A stretch of 41,651 nt of DNA. Origin: a virus. The stretch lies in the IMG/VR virus record IMGVR_UViG_3300044646_001351, positions 1-41,651 of that record. One strand, given 5' to 3'. Below, piece after piece: positions 9,531 through 17,288 of this stretch (positions are counted from its first letter, which is position 1; each line of letters opens with the position of its first letter). The position numbers were made by a program, and so were the translations under genes. The notes beneath the pieces were generated by a model. It saw only the letters and a program-made list of their open reading frames with translations. It was not told the DNA's origin and did not search any database.

Positions 9531-9818
9531 TTATCTCGTATGAATGTGAGGACAAGCAATTGTGAAAAAAGTGATTTCCTTTTCACTTTCAAATCCAATA
9601 CGTGTATTATACACTATTGTGTTAGTATTGTCAAGCATTATTCCTTGACCAATGTAATATCTACTATTTAAGTTTTCCATAATCCAGTCATTAATAATTC
9701 TAATTTGTGATGGATTAAACTTGTTAATCGTAAAGTACTTAAAATGCGGAGGTGAATATTCCACTCTCCGCAAGTTGAAGTAATTTAACGGATTTGGTGT
9801 ACCGTTTTTTATTGCCAT
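9531..9818 (-). CDS. Hypothetical protein downstream of the VWA gene
   Basis: A 95-residue protein whose ATG follows directly on the stop of the VWA/metallopeptidase gene with no gap. It has a basic, aromatic-rich composition (YFNLRRVEYSPPHFKYFTI near the start) and an HIH motif at the C-terminus. There is no recognised domain, no signal peptide and no membrane segment. A consensus sigma-70 promoter for the next operon lies inside the last third of its coding sequence, which is unusual. Its reading frame and codon use match the neighbours, so I think it is real. Confidence 0.65.
   Translation of the reverse strand: MAIKNGTPNPLNYFNLRRVEYSPPHFKYFTINKFNPSQIRIINDWIMENLNSRYYIGQGIMLDNTNTIVYNTRIGFESEKEITFFTIACPHIHTR
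9606..9634 (-). promoter_or_regulatory. Consensus sigma-70 promoter for the thyX operon
   Basis: On the minus strand TTGACA (9634-9629) and TATAAT (9611-9606) are separated by exactly 17 bases. It lies inside the coding region of the preceding hypothetical gene, about 100 bases before the start at 9497. It should drive early expression of the five coupled genes ending in thyX. Confidence 0.85.
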
Positions 9819-11018
9819 TTATGCACCGACGTTTGAGAACTCGTAGTAAGCATAATCACCGAATGGTGGAACAATTGTATTATTGCCGTGAATGATAAAC
9901 ACTGTATCACAATAATTTTCATCACCCCATGAACCACATGGATATCCATCAGTAAACATGATGAATTTTTTAGGAACAATGTCGTTAGCTTTCATATATT
10001 CCCAGTTTACATCGAAGTCGGTTCCACCACCACCCATTGGTTGATAGTTGTCAAACTCATCAATGGTATATCCATCATAATCAGCTTCATTGTATACCCG
10101 TGTATCAAAACAGAATACTTTAATTTTGAAATCTTGGTATTGTTGCATGATACCTTTAATTTCACTTAAAAAGTCCCTTGCTTGGTCATCACCAATAGAA
10201 CCTGACATATCAATTGCAACAACAATATCTATTGTATCTCGAAGACTAGAACCTGGTAAAACCGCAGATAGATGCCATGCTTTTTTATTAGGTCTCATCC
10301 AAGTATAATCATCTTTAATTACACTTTGAATTTGTTGTTGTAGAATTTCACGCCAGTTCATTTTCGGTTCAGTAAGCTCCTTGATCATTCGTTGAATCAT
10401 ACCGGGAGTATTACCCGCACCAGCCGCTTGTGCTGCTGCCATCACTGCTTCGCGAACTTCATCACGCATTGCTCGAAGTTCTTCTTTCGTATAACGTGGG
10501 CGACCATCATCATCGTCATCGTCAGATTGTTCCCAATCGAAATGTTGGTCAAGCAGATCGCCTAACTTATCTAATTGGTCATCATTATGATCTTTCAAGA
10601 TGTCATAAATTTCTTCAGCACCCATTCCATAATATTGCGGGTCATGCAGGATACTGATACCTGGAATATTATGATCGCCGATTTTATCACGAACGATTTG
10701 TCCATTTACACAATAATCAGCTGCCCAATTGAAGATTTTAGGATGACGACCTTCACGACGACCCATGTGATCGAATGCATTATGAAGAATTTCGTGAGCT
10801 AATACAAATTCAATTTGCTTAACTGTTAATGGTGCAAAGAATTCTTTATTGAAGAAGATGTGTCTACCTTCTGTAGCCGCTGTTTTACACCATTCCCCAC
10901 CTTCTTTAATAACCAAGCGAGTTGCAAGATTGCCGAAGAATGGATGACGTAGTAATAAGCCAACACGAGCTACGATGATGTTATCAATAATCTTAGTTAA
11001 TACTGGATCGTTTGACAT
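9819..11018 (-). CDS. Putative metallopeptidase plus VWA-like domain protein (MoxR partner)
   Basis: This 399-residue protein combines two domains. Residues 1-160 hold a zinc metallopeptidase-like region with HEILH at 75-79 followed by NWAADYCVN. Residues 260-399 are a VWA-like domain with the metal-ion-dependent adhesion motif D270-M-S-G-S and a later GGGGTDFD segment. This arrangement is known from bacterial putative metallopeptidase/VWA proteins that pair with MoxR-type AAA+ ATPases. The gene upstream here is such an ATPase, which supports a two-part chaperone or remodelling complex. A linker of repeated Asp (about 166-171) joins the domains. Between it and moxR lies a terminator, so its expression may be lower. 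Both the target and whether the peptidase site is active are unknown. Confidence 0.85.
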   Translation of the reverse strand: MSNDPVLTKIIDNIIVARVGLLLRHPFFGNLATRLVIKEGGEWCKTAATEGRHIFFNKEFFAPLTVKQIEFVLAHEILHNAFDHMGRREGRHPKIFNWAADYCVNGQIVRDKIGDHNIPGISILHDPQYYGMGAEEIYDILKDHNDDQLDKLGDLLDQHFDWEQSDDDDDDGRPRYTKEELRAMRDEVREAVMAAAQAAGAGNTPGMIQRMIKELTEPKMNWREILQQQIQSVIKDDYTWMRPNKKAWHLSAVLPGSSLRDTIDIVVAIDMSGSIGDDQARDFLSEIKGIMQQYQDFKIKVFCFDTRVYNEADYDGYTIDEFDNYQPMGGGGTDFDVNWEYMKANDIVPKKFIMFTDGYPCGSWGDENYCDTVFIIHGNNTIVPPFGDYAYYEFSNVGA

Positions 11019-11054
11019 TTTTATTTCCTATTTAATTAATAATCGATAATAATA

Positions 11055-11074
11055 ACACCTCCCGAAGGAGGTGT
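11055..11074 (-). terminator. UUCG-tetraloop terminator after moxR
   Basis: On the minus strand ACACCTCC, loop TTCG, GGAGGTGT forms an eight-base stem closed by a C(UUCG)G tetraloop, followed by TATTATTATC. UUCG tetraloops are the classic T4 terminator form. It separates the moxR-like gene from the VWA gene, which must rely on readthrough or on a promoter I did not find. Confidence 0.88.
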
Positions 11075-11090
11075 CAATAACAACTATCGA

Positions 11091-12170
11091 TTAATTATCG
11101 GTAGCAGCAGCGATGTATTTACCGTATTTTTTATGGAATTCCATAAAGCATTTGATTTGGTCAACATCCAATGGTAATTTGTAGGTTGCTAATGCGATTT
11201 TGGTACCCATAATAACCAATTCAGTTTCGAAATTGTCCATCATGAATTGGAAGAAGCAATTGACTTGATCGTTCCAGTCTTTATCTTTGCGGTCAGCACC
11301 ATCTTTTAACTCGTAACATAAACCAACAGTCAATGAGTACATTGCTGAGATTTCTTTATAGTCAAGTTTGGTGACTTTACCCTTTAAGATATCGGTTGGA
11401 TTAGGCATTTTACCTGCCAATTTTTGGTAAGCACCGAATTTTAATGCTACACCTTCACCAACCGAACCTGACATTAACGTCATCAATGTTTCATCATCAC
11501 AATCATTTTCAGTTAACAACTCGCTAACAAATGACCAAGAACGTGGTGTTGAAAAAGCACGTGAACTTGATTTTGGGTCGAAGCTGTACAAATCGCCTTT
11601 CGACCAGTTCAAGAAACCCACGATATCTTTGTGGATTTTATTTTCAGTAGCCCATTCGAACCAGTCATCAAATTTGTGTTCCATTTCAACGTGAATGAAA
11701 CGATTTGCCAATGGTGCTGGCATACGATAAGTAACACCTTTATCACCTTCACGGTTACCAGCAGCAACGATAACCACGTTATCTGGTAATGAATAAGTAC
11801 CAACTTTACGGTTTAATACCAACTGATACGCCGCAGATTGTACTGATGGTGCAGCCGAGTTCATTTCATCCAAGAATAAGATTATTCTGCTGTATTGTTC
11901 AGCTTCTTTCATACCTGGTAATTCAGATGGTGGAGCCCATTTCATTGTACCAGAATGATCATCGAAGAATGGAACACCTTTAATATCGGTTGGATCCCAT
12001 AAAGATAAACGCACGTCGATAACATGTGAACCTGATTCATCACCAATTTGTTTAATCAAGTCAGATTTACCGATACCTGGAGGACCCCAGATAAAAATTG
12101 GACGTTTAACTTTTAAAGCTTTAATGATTGCTTTCTTTGCTGATTTAGGACCTACTGCTCTTTCGCTCAT
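11091..12170 (-). CDS. MoxR-type AAA+ ATPase
   Basis: The 359-residue protein has the hallmarks of a MoxR-family AAA+ ATPase. Walker A is GPPGIGKS at 29-36, Walker B is LFLDEMN at 98-104, a sensor segment VIVAAGNRE follows, and the arginine-finger region is near APLANRFIH. Such ATPases act as rings that load or remodel a partner with a VWA domain. The next gene downstream encodes exactly that kind of partner. It has its own consensus promoter (12223-12251), which points to early expression. The substrate may be a host protein complex or a phage replication factor; the sequence does not tell. Confidence 0.9.
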   Translation of the reverse strand: MSERAVGPKSAKKAIIKALKVKRPIFIWGPPGIGKSDLIKQIGDESGSHVIDVRLSLWDPTDIKGVPFFDDHSGTMKWAPPSELPGMKEAEQYSRIILFLDEMNSAAPSVQSAAYQLVLNRKVGTYSLPDNVVIVAAGNREGDKGVTYRMPAPLANRFIHVEMEHKFDDWFEWATENKIHKDIVGFLNWSKGDLYSFDPKSSSRAFSTPRSWSFVSELLTENDCDDETLMTLMSGSVGEGVALKFGAYQKLAGKMPNPTDILKGKVTKLDYKEISAMYSLTVGLCYELKDGADRKDKDWNDQVNCFFQFMMDNFETELVIMGTKIALATYKLPLDVDQIKCFMEFHKKYGKYIAAATDN

Positions 12171-12222
12171 TGTGTACTCTCTGTGTTGTGTTAAAAAAAG
12201 TTTCTATCTAAATTGAAGTTGT

Positions 12223-12251
12223 ATTATATAAAACTTTAAGGATGTTGTCAA
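12223..12251 (-). promoter_or_regulatory. Consensus sigma-70 promoter for moxR
   Basis: TTGACA (12251-12246), a 17-base spacer and TATAAT (12228-12223) lie about 50 bases before the moxR start. The -35 box overlaps the stop codon of the upstream gene. It is a perfect match to the consensus. Confidence 0.88.
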
Positions 12252-12652
12252 TCTTTATTTTCATCTAAAGTTTTATTTCTGGCATTAAGTGCTTTGATTA
12301 TTCCATACTTCCTGATGTCATCGGAAAATAGATATAATTCAAAACTTTTAATTTCTGAAAATACCGTAATACTGTTATGAGTCAAGTAATAAGGGCAATT
12401 TATATACCTACTTAAATAGATCATAGTTTGTGGACTATGTTCAATTGGCTCAGTAAACGGCACTTCATATGCTTTTAATTCCAATTCATTAACTAAAAAA
12501 GTTAATCCTTCTTTAGTTAATCTAAAAGCAGTTTGTGCACTAGCACGACTTGATTGCCACCATACCCGTGAGTAAAACTTGACATTCGCATCATCAGCAC
12601 TTTTTCCCCACTCGGTTAAAAATATCCTAGTCAGGGCATCCCTAGTAATCAT
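12248..12652 (-). CDS. Hypothetical phage protein, 134 residues
   Basis: Soluble protein of mixed composition with several aromatic residues ([15 protein letters not shown] near residues 25-38). No recognised motif. The start overlaps the upstream stop as ATGA, so it is translated with the MARPKP protein. Its predicted helices and lack of Cys or membrane segments give no hint of function. Its 3' end carries the -35 box of the moxR promoter. Confidence 0.7.
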   Translation of the reverse strand: MITRDALTRIFLTEWGKSADDANVKFYSRVWWQSSRASAQTAFRLTKEGLTFLVNELELKAYEVPFTEPIEHSPQTMIYLSRYINCPYYLTHNSITVFSEIKSFELYLFSDDIRKYGIIKALNARNKTLDENKD

Positions 12653-12933
12653 TTAATAATTGTTCCTTGAGTTAATTTGACTACTTGAAAATCTTCAACG
12701 CCAAATTCCTCATTTAATTTTTTAGCTAAATTATGGGCATGTCCTGGGTTAGAAAAACTAGTTTTCTTATACTTAGGACCTGGGTAACTCGTCAAGCTGT
12801 TGGAGCTTTTCAGGTTAAACGCAGAATTTTTGTAAAAAACTGCCCATACAGCATCAGATTCTAAGATCTGAACTGTTTTATATGTTTTCTTATCGGTTTT
12901 TTCTAAGAGTATATGCGGTTTTGGTCTAGCCAT
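12649..12933 (-). CDS. Conserved small phage protein (MARPKP family)
   Basis: I place the start at 12933 ([12 protein letters not shown]), 12 bases inside the longest frame, because GGAG sits eight bases before this ATG while the upstream ATG has no ribosome-binding site. The 94-residue product is basic and contains [12 protein letters not shown] and a helix with [15 protein letters not shown] recall similar proteins beginning MARPKP in aquatic T4-like phages, with no known function. A late-type promoter octamer lies just upstream (12958-12965). Confidence 0.75.
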   Translation of the reverse strand: MARPKPHILLEKTDKKTYKTVQILESDAVWAVFYKNSAFNLKSSNSLTSYPGPKYKKTSFSNPGHAHNLAKKLNEEFGVEDFQVVKLTQGTIIK

Positions 12934-12957
12934 ATGAATCTCCATTAACTACGCATA

Positions 12958-12965
12958 TATTTATC
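12958..12965 (-). promoter_or_regulatory. Late promoter motif GATAAATA
   Basis: The octamer GATAAATA on the minus strand lies 25 bases before the chosen start at 12933 and just past the stop codon of the upstream gene. It is identical to octamers at 23648, 28353 and 33140. Confidence 0.5.
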
Positions 12966-13214
12966 TTATTTTTTATCTTCGAATCCACCGCCATCCATTG
13001 TAACAGAAACAATTTCTGTGTCAACTGATTTTTTTATTTCATTAAACATTGCTTCGTAATCTTGGTTTATTTTATCAACAAGTTCCAACAATGTCAAGTT
13101 TAATAATCTAGCTTGATTGATTGGTATTTTAATTTCTTTCTGTTGACTTAATTCTGCCGCTCTCATTAATTGAGCAAATTGTGTAATTGGTGATAAATTT
13201 ATTTGATGTTGCAT
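12966..13214 (-). CDS. Small helical phage hypothetical protein
   Basis: An 82-residue protein with mainly helical sequence (ITQFAQLMRAAELSQQ, then INQARLLNLTLLELVDKI). The start ATG lies inside the end of the upstream gene (16-base overlap), so it is translated by coupling. The C-terminus is acidic with GGGFED. No known domain. Confidence 0.68.
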   Translation of the reverse strand: MQHQINLSPITQFAQLMRAAELSQQKEIKIPINQARLLNLTLLELVDKINQDYEAMFNEIKKSVDTEIVSVTMDGGGFEDKK

Positions 13215-13669
13215 TTAAATTTACTCGCTTCTTCTTTTGTTTTAAACGGCCCATGACAATCGTACCGTTCAACAGTAATTAGTTTTGGGCAAAATGATAG
13301 TACCCAGTTTTTAAACTTTACAACATACCAGCCAGCACAATGTAAACTTTTACTATGTGCATTTTTTGTGAATAATGGTAATCTACGTCTTACATCATAC
13401 ATTGCGTTGTATGGTTTAGTCCTAGTTTGATAACCATGACATTCATTTTCATCTGATTTTTTAAAGTTTAACATATCCATTGTTATAAAGAAGTCTTGTC
13501 CAAAATAGGTAGTCAATTCTTCTTTTTTATTAAACCACATTTCTCCATCATGGTTTGACAGCATAAATTTATTATTTTCTTGTTTTTGAAGAGTTGCAAC
13601 TTTTTCACCATCTTGTTCAACCACCCAAAATTTACCATCGACTATTGGTTTAGCATGAATTTCAGTCAT
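13199..13669 (-). CDS. Hypothetical phage protein, Lys-rich, 156 residues
   Basis: The start is placed at 13669 (MTEIHAKPIVDGKFWVVEQD), which overlaps the upstream stop by eight bases; the longer version would add only MFT and lacks a ribosome-binding site. The N-terminal 60 residues look like a beta domain (DGKFWVVEQDGEKVATL). The C-terminal half is basic with several Cys and His residues (LHCAGWYVVKF, then SFCPKL and YDCHGPFKTKEEA). The closing segment GPFKTKEEASKF resembles small phage proteins that bind nucleic acid, but that is only an impression. Confidence 0.68.
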   Translation of the reverse strand: MTEIHAKPIVDGKFWVVEQDGEKVATLQKQENNKFMLSNHDGEMWFNKKEELTTYFGQDFFITMDMLNFKKSDENECHGYQTRTKPYNAMYDVRRRLPLFTKNAHSKSLHCAGWYVVKFKNWVLSFCPKLITVERYDCHGPFKTKEEASKFKCNIK

Positions 13670-13880
13670 TGTGAACATCCAGGTAAATTAAATCATACAC
13701 TTCATCTGGTGTCAATGGAATTGCATAAGCATAGTACTTGTCTTTATTTCTGAATCTAAATTCAGAAAGTGGGTGGTCATTATATCTAGTGATTACATCA
13801 ATTTTATATTGACCACCATTTTTTTCATAGCTGCATTTGCACAAAATCCCTTTCTGTGGTATATCTCTGAACCATTCCAT
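13662..13880 (-). CDS. Small hypothetical phage protein, 72 residues
   Basis: A compact soluble protein with two Cys (ILCKCSYEKNGG) and a C-terminal acidic helix (TPDEVYDLIYLDVHND). A modest ribosome-binding site (AAGGA) sits ten bases upstream. It overlaps the next gene by eight bases. Function unknown. Confidence 0.65.
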   Translation of the reverse strand: MEWFRDIPQKGILCKCSYEKNGGQYKIDVITRYNDHPLSEFRFRNKDKYYAYAIPLTPDEVYDLIYLDVHND

Positions 13881-13896
13881 GTTATTAAATCCTTGA

Positions 13897-14385
13897 TTAT
13901 TTTTTAATTAAAACTTCAACTGCTGCCAAAAAAACAGCCATACCAGACGACCCACCGAACTTGGATTTCTCCATAATTGCATGTGCTGTTTTGATTGCTG
14001 TTTTAAGAGTTGGCTGATAAAGTGTGATTGCAATGTTATGTTTTTTATTATACATAACATATGAAAAATCTTTGAATAATTCTTCATCCGGAAACCCAAC
14101 CTGTTCAACAAACCCAATACGTGTCAGTTTTGCAACAAGGTCAGTAGTTTCTTCTACTAAAATATTTTGATCGAATAACAAGTAATCGATTTCTAATGAA
14201 CTAGCAAATACTTCACCATGATCGTGATTACGCCAGGCCCATATTTTCGCTAACTTGTGGTTATCGTATTTTCCTTTTAAATTTAATTTATCTATAAACG
14301 AAGGTGCACGTTCTAGATTGCGCTTTTGAACAAGTTTTTTACTACGAATGGTGTCTGTCATTTCATCAATAATAATTGCTGACAT
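13897..14385 (-). CDS. Hypothetical phage protein, 162 residues
   Basis: The start is at 14385 (MSAIIIDEMTD), where AGAGGAAAAT precedes the ATG. The longer reading from 14442 is ruled out because the promoter -10 box (14436-14431) would lie inside it. The protein has a predicted alpha/beta mix with KIWAWRNHDHGEVF and a C-terminal helical stretch FGGSSGMAVFLAAVEVLIKK. No catalytic motif is clear. It starts a transcription unit from its own consensus promoter and is followed by small coupled genes. Confidence 0.72.
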   Translation of the reverse strand: MSAIIIDEMTDTIRSKKLVQKRNLERAPSFIDKLNLKGKYDNHKLAKIWAWRNHDHGEVFASSLEIDYLLFDQNILVEETTDLVAKLTRIGFVEQVGFPDEELFKDFSYVMYNKKHNIAITLYQPTLKTAIKTAHAIMEKSKFGGSSGMAVFLAAVEVLIKK

Positions 14386-14430
14386 ATTTTCCTCTGTATT
14401 ATTAAAAGTTAGTGTTTCAAATAAGGGTCT

Positions 14431-14459
14431 ATTATAAAACACTAACTATAGATTGTCAA
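14431..14459 (-). promoter_or_regulatory. Consensus sigma-70 promoter
   Basis: TTGACA (14459-14454), 17 bases, TATAAT (14436-14431), about 45 bases before the start at 14385. It sets the start choice for that gene. Confidence 0.88.
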
Positions 14460-14462
14460 ATA

Positions 14463-15122
14463 TTATTTCTCAACTACTACTAATTGAAAATCCATACCTT
14501 TACCAGTGGTATCATATTCAACGGTGTCGATGTACTCGCCATCATATTGGACACTTGAGAAAATCGACCATCCTTCTATATCACTATATTCAATTTTTAT
14601 TTTTGATGGGTCAAATTCATCTTTTAATGTGAATTCACCACCAAAAAATAAACCTTTTTCCAATGATTGGCCAATAAATGCTACTTCACCGTCTTCTAAT
14701 TTATCGGAAATATAACATTCATCAATTTCTTCGACTCCAATTTCATCATCTTCTAATGTACTAGTATCTAACGAGTGTCGCCATACTTCATTGCCTTTTT
14801 CATCAAAAACAACGATATCACTGAGATCATCCATAGATGCCCCGTTTTCATGTGCAATGTCATCTAAATCAAACCACGCACCATCTTGAATAAACCGATA
14901 ATCATCGGGTACTTCTAGATCATTATCTTCGTCATCGATGAAATCACTGATGTCGATATCATTCTCTTCTAAGTAATCGTATGCATCACGATCTACCTTT
15001 CCAATAACAATTTCTCCGCCACGTCCTTCAACCACGATCTTATAACGTCGCGGTGTAAATTTAATAGTCTGGAGTAATTCACGTTGCTCTTCAACTGATG
15101 GATTTTTAATTTCTTCTGACAT
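14463..15122 (-). CDS. Acidic conserved phage hypothetical protein
   Basis: The start is taken at 15122 (MSEEIKNPSVEEQRELLQT), which overlaps the end of the previous gene as in its neighbours. The 219-residue product is very acidic, with Asp/Glu clusters such as DFIDDEDNDLEVPDD. Segments FTPRRYKIVVEGRGGEIVIG and DGAWFDLDDIAHENGA recur, as I remember, in related phage proteins of unknown role. Strong acidity without a membrane segment could mean a protein partner, DNA mimicry or simple solubility; the sequence does not decide. Confidence 0.72.
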   Translation of the reverse strand: MSEEIKNPSVEEQRELLQTIKFTPRRYKIVVEGRGGEIVIGKVDRDAYDYLEENDIDISDFIDDEDNDLEVPDDYRFIQDGAWFDLDDIAHENGASMDDLSDIVVFDEKGNEVWRHSLDTSTLEDDEIGVEEIDECYISDKLEDGEVAFIGQSLEKGLFFGGEFTLKDEFDPSKIKIEYSDIEGWSIFSSVQYDGEYIDTVEYDTTGKGMDFQLVVVEK

Positions 15123-15123
15123 T

Positions 15124-15321
15124 TTAAGATCTCGGTAATGAATCTGCATCTTTGATGATTAGAAATGCATCTTCTAATGAATTTACTAAAATTTTAGCAG
15201 TTGCCCATTCATCGTTATGATCACGACCACCAACTTCTACCAAATATCCGTTATCATATTTGTATAAAGTTAATGAATCATCTGCTTTTGAAAGTTTATC
15301 GCTTGGTACAAGAATAGCCAT
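15124..15321 (-). CDS. Small hypothetical phage protein, 65 residues
   Basis: The start is placed at 15321 (MAILVPSDKLSKADD), because GGGAG lies six bases before that ATG and directly at the stop of the exonuclease gene; the longer frame reaches into the exonuclease gene. The product is a small acidic beta-type protein (SLTLYKYDNGYLVEVGGRD). Function unknown. Confidence 0.68.
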   Translation of the reverse strand: MAILVPSDKLSKADDSLTLYKYDNGYLVEVGGRDHNDEWATAKILVNSLEDAFLIIKDADSLPRS

Positions 15322-15322
15322 A

Positions 15323-16309
15323 TTAGTCTCCCATATATCTGGCTTGAAAAGGTTCAGCAAATTGCTGAATATTATCCATCATTCGTTTCATATCAAATGA
15401 CTGACAGAATTTTAACATACGAATGCCCACTTGTGCAACTTCTTTTGGTTTTGCATTCGTTTCGATTGTTTCTTTAATAATGGCTTTAATATCATCTGGT
15501 TGGTGTGATAAATCAATTAATTGACGATTACGTTCATAATCATCTAATACTCGATGTTCAACACCATTGTGATCTACCCAACGTTGCAACATTAAATTAT
15601 TGAACGCATAACCTTTGGTTTTTCTATCATTGAATGCTTCGGTTAATCCAACTTTATTTTTAGTACCCTTAGTTCTAACACCTGGATATGCTGAAAAAAC
15701 ATTATCACTGGTATCCCCACGCATACATTTTTCAAATAACATCCATTCTGGATCTAATGGCATCTTGATTTCACCTGTTTTTTTATCTTTTACAGGGTTA
15801 CCTTTTGCATCGAAATATCCTTCATGAGTAATATGAACATCTGCAACACCATTATATTGACTAACATTAGGTGCTATTAATTGTTGGAAATCACTGTCAG
15901 TACTGATAATAACATGGTTAGACTCAGGGTGTTGTTGAATAAACCCAGCAATTAAATCATCTGCTTCTAATTGTGCATGTTGTAAAACAGTACAATTAGT
16001 TTTTTCAGTGATAAAGTTCTTGAATTCTTCGAATGCCTCCCAAAATAATACTTCTTCCTCACGTTCTTTTGGTGACATTGCTGCCCGATTATCCGCACGA
16101 TTTCGTTTATATGGTTCGTAATAATCTTTACGCCAACTACGCCCTTCTAAACAAACCACTACGTGTTTACCATTGAAATCTTGCCATGCTTTTTTAATGC
16201 TATGGAAAGTTATATGAAATGCCATACCAAGTTTTAGTTCAGCATTTCCTTGTATAGCATGACGACCGCGATAGAAAAGATTTGAAAGATCAATTAGAAT
16301 ATAAGACAT
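15323..16309 (-). CDS. rnh: RNase H-type 5'-3' exonuclease (T4 Rnh / FEN family)
   Basis: This 328-residue nuclease should remove RNA primers and 5' flaps during lagging-strand synthesis. The N-terminus MSYILIDLSNLFYRG carries the first metal-binding Asp. The acidic motifs follow in order: LEADDLIA (114-121), STDSDFQQL (136-144) and RGDTSDNV (197-204). A helical-arch region with YEPYKRNR lies at 64-71. This order matches T4 RNase H and the flap endonuclease family, and the length is close to T4 RNase H. It has its own consensus promoter upstream. The next gene starts two bases after its stop. Assignment to the 5' nuclease family is firm. Confidence 0.92.
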   Translation of the reverse strand: MSYILIDLSNLFYRGRHAIQGNAELKLGMAFHITFHSIKKAWQDFNGKHVVVCLEGRSWRKDYYEPYKRNRADNRAAMSPKEREEEVLFWEAFEEFKNFITEKTNCTVLQHAQLEADDLIAGFIQQHPESNHVIISTDSDFQQLIAPNVSQYNGVADVHITHEGYFDAKGNPVKDKKTGEIKMPLDPEWMLFEKCMRGDTSDNVFSAYPGVRTKGTKNKVGLTEAFNDRKTKGYAFNNLMLQRWVDHNGVEHRVLDDYERNRQLIDLSHQPDDIKAIIKETIETNAKPKEVAQVGIRMLKFCQSFDMKRMMDNIQQFAEPFQARYMGD

Positions 16310-16338
16310 ACAACTTCCTTGTAGTAATGTAAAATTGT

Positions 16339-16367
16339 ATTATAACACCATAAAATCCAATTGTCAA
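16339..16367 (-). promoter_or_regulatory. Consensus sigma-70 promoter for the exonuclease gene
   Basis: TTGACA (16367-16362), 17-base spacer, TATAAT (16344-16339), about 30 bases before the start at 16309. It lies back to back with the leader of the + strand homing endonuclease. Confidence 0.9.
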
Positions 16368-16375
16368 GAAGAAAT

Positions 16376-16383
16376 AATAAATA
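16376..16383 (+). promoter_or_regulatory. Late promoter-like motif AATAAATA
   Basis: AATAAATA lies just before the hairpin leader of the GIY-YIG gene and is followed by AGAATGTAG. The phoH leader has the similar TAAATACTTATGTAG. One copy in AT-rich DNA is modest evidence. Confidence 0.4.
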
Positions 16384-16388
16384 AGAAT

Positions 16389-16418
16389 GTAGTTCGCGGA
16401 ATGGGGATTCCCAACTAC
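16389..16418 (+). promoter_or_regulatory. 5' leader hairpin of the GIY-YIG gene
   Basis: GTAGTT pairs with AACTAC and, inside a small bulge, GGAAT pairs with ATTCC around a GGGG loop. It lies 25 bases before the ATG at 16444 and ends before the GAGGAG ribosome-binding site. It could slow or control translation of the endonuclease, as leader hairpins do in some phage homing genes. Confidence 0.6.
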
Positions 16419-16443
16419 TTTAATACTTTAGAGGAGTATCAAC

Positions 16444-17190
16444 ATGTGTATTTATCTATACGTAAAAACTCATCAAAAAACTGGGTTGAAATATTTAGGG
16501 CAAACTAGTGCGAAAGATCCGCACAAATACATCGGAAGTGGGGTGTATTGGATTGCTCATCTTAAAGTTCATGGCTTTGATTATACAACTGAAATTTTAC
16601 ATGAATGCAAAAATAAAAAAGAATTAAAAGTTATTGGTCTATATTATAGTAAATTATGGAATATTGTAGAATCTAACGAATGGGCAAATCTTAAAGAAGA
16701 ATGTGGTGATGGTGGACGACAAAGTGAAGAAGTACGAAAGCGCATTGGTGAATCATGCAAGGGAAGAATTCCGTGGAATAAAGGAAAACAAATATGGTCC
16801 GCTGAAGATAAAATAAGAATTGGAGTTGCTAATAAAAACAGGCCACCACAATCAGCAGAACAGATTGCTAATCGAGTGTTGAAAAATACTGGTCAAAAAA
16901 GAACCTCGGAAACAAAACAAAAAATGTCACTTGCACAATCAGGTAGGACTTTTAGTCATGAATCAAAACAAAAAATGTCTAATTCTGCCAAAGGAAGAAT
17001 TCCGTGGAATAAAGGTCTATCTATTGAACCAACTAGAACAAAAAAATATATTATTAAAAATATAGAAACTAATATGATTTTTGAAGTTTTTAATCTTAAA
17101 CGATGGTGTGAAATGAACGAATTAAGTTATAAAGCATTCTGGAAAGCTAATAAAGAATGTAGAATATATAAAAATTATATAATTATATAA
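16444..17190 (+). CDS. GIY-YIG homing endonuclease, free-standing, with NUMOD3 repeats
   Basis: The 248-residue protein begins with a GIY-YIG nuclease core (IYLYVKTHQKTGLKYLGQT, then KYIGSGVYW). The rest holds NUMOD3-type DNA-binding repeats (SEEVRKRIGESCKGR, SETKQKMSLAQSGR, SHESKQKMSNSAKGR), each about 14 residues, and a C-terminal helix-turn-helix-like end. Such proteins cut a phage target and spread their own gene by recombination. It is the only + strand gene between 7494 and 40492, inserted between two minus-strand units. It has its own leader, a GAGGAG ribosome-binding site and a palindromic terminator. No flanking gene is interrupted. Confidence 0.92.
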   Translation: MCIYLYVKTHQKTGLKYLGQTSAKDPHKYIGSGVYWIAHLKVHGFDYTTEILHECKNKKELKVIGLYYSKLWNIVESNEWANLKEECGDGGRQSEEVRKRIGESCKGRIPWNKGKQIWSAEDKIRIGVANKNRPPQSAEQIANRVLKNTGQKRTSETKQKMSLAQSGRTFSHESKQKMSNSAKGRIPWNKGLSIEPTRTKKYIIKNIETNMIFEVFNLKRWCEMNELSYKAFWKANKECRIYKNYIII

Positions 17191-17199
17191 TTTTTATAT

Positions 17200-17225
17200 A
17201 TGGACATAATCTAGATTATGTCCAT
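17200..17225. terminator. Perfect 26-base palindrome after the GIY-YIG gene
   Basis: Two 13-base arms, ATGGACATAATCT and its exact complement, meet without a loop and are followed by TATATTCTT. It probably ends the + strand transcript. Confidence 0.7.
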
Positions 17226-17288
17226 TATATTCTTAAAGTATGCGAAATGGGTGACTATTACAAGAAGTTCACATTTTGTTTAGTGGAT

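Noticed and set aside
14386-14442. Longer start for the 162-residue protein, from 14442
   Set aside because: The -10 box of a perfect promoter lies inside that extension, and the ATG at 14385 has AGAGGA before it.
16384-16443. tRNA gene in the leader of the GIY-YIG gene
   Set aside because: The hairpin has no cloverleaf, no T-loop sequence and is too short. No tRNA was recognised anywhere in the window.
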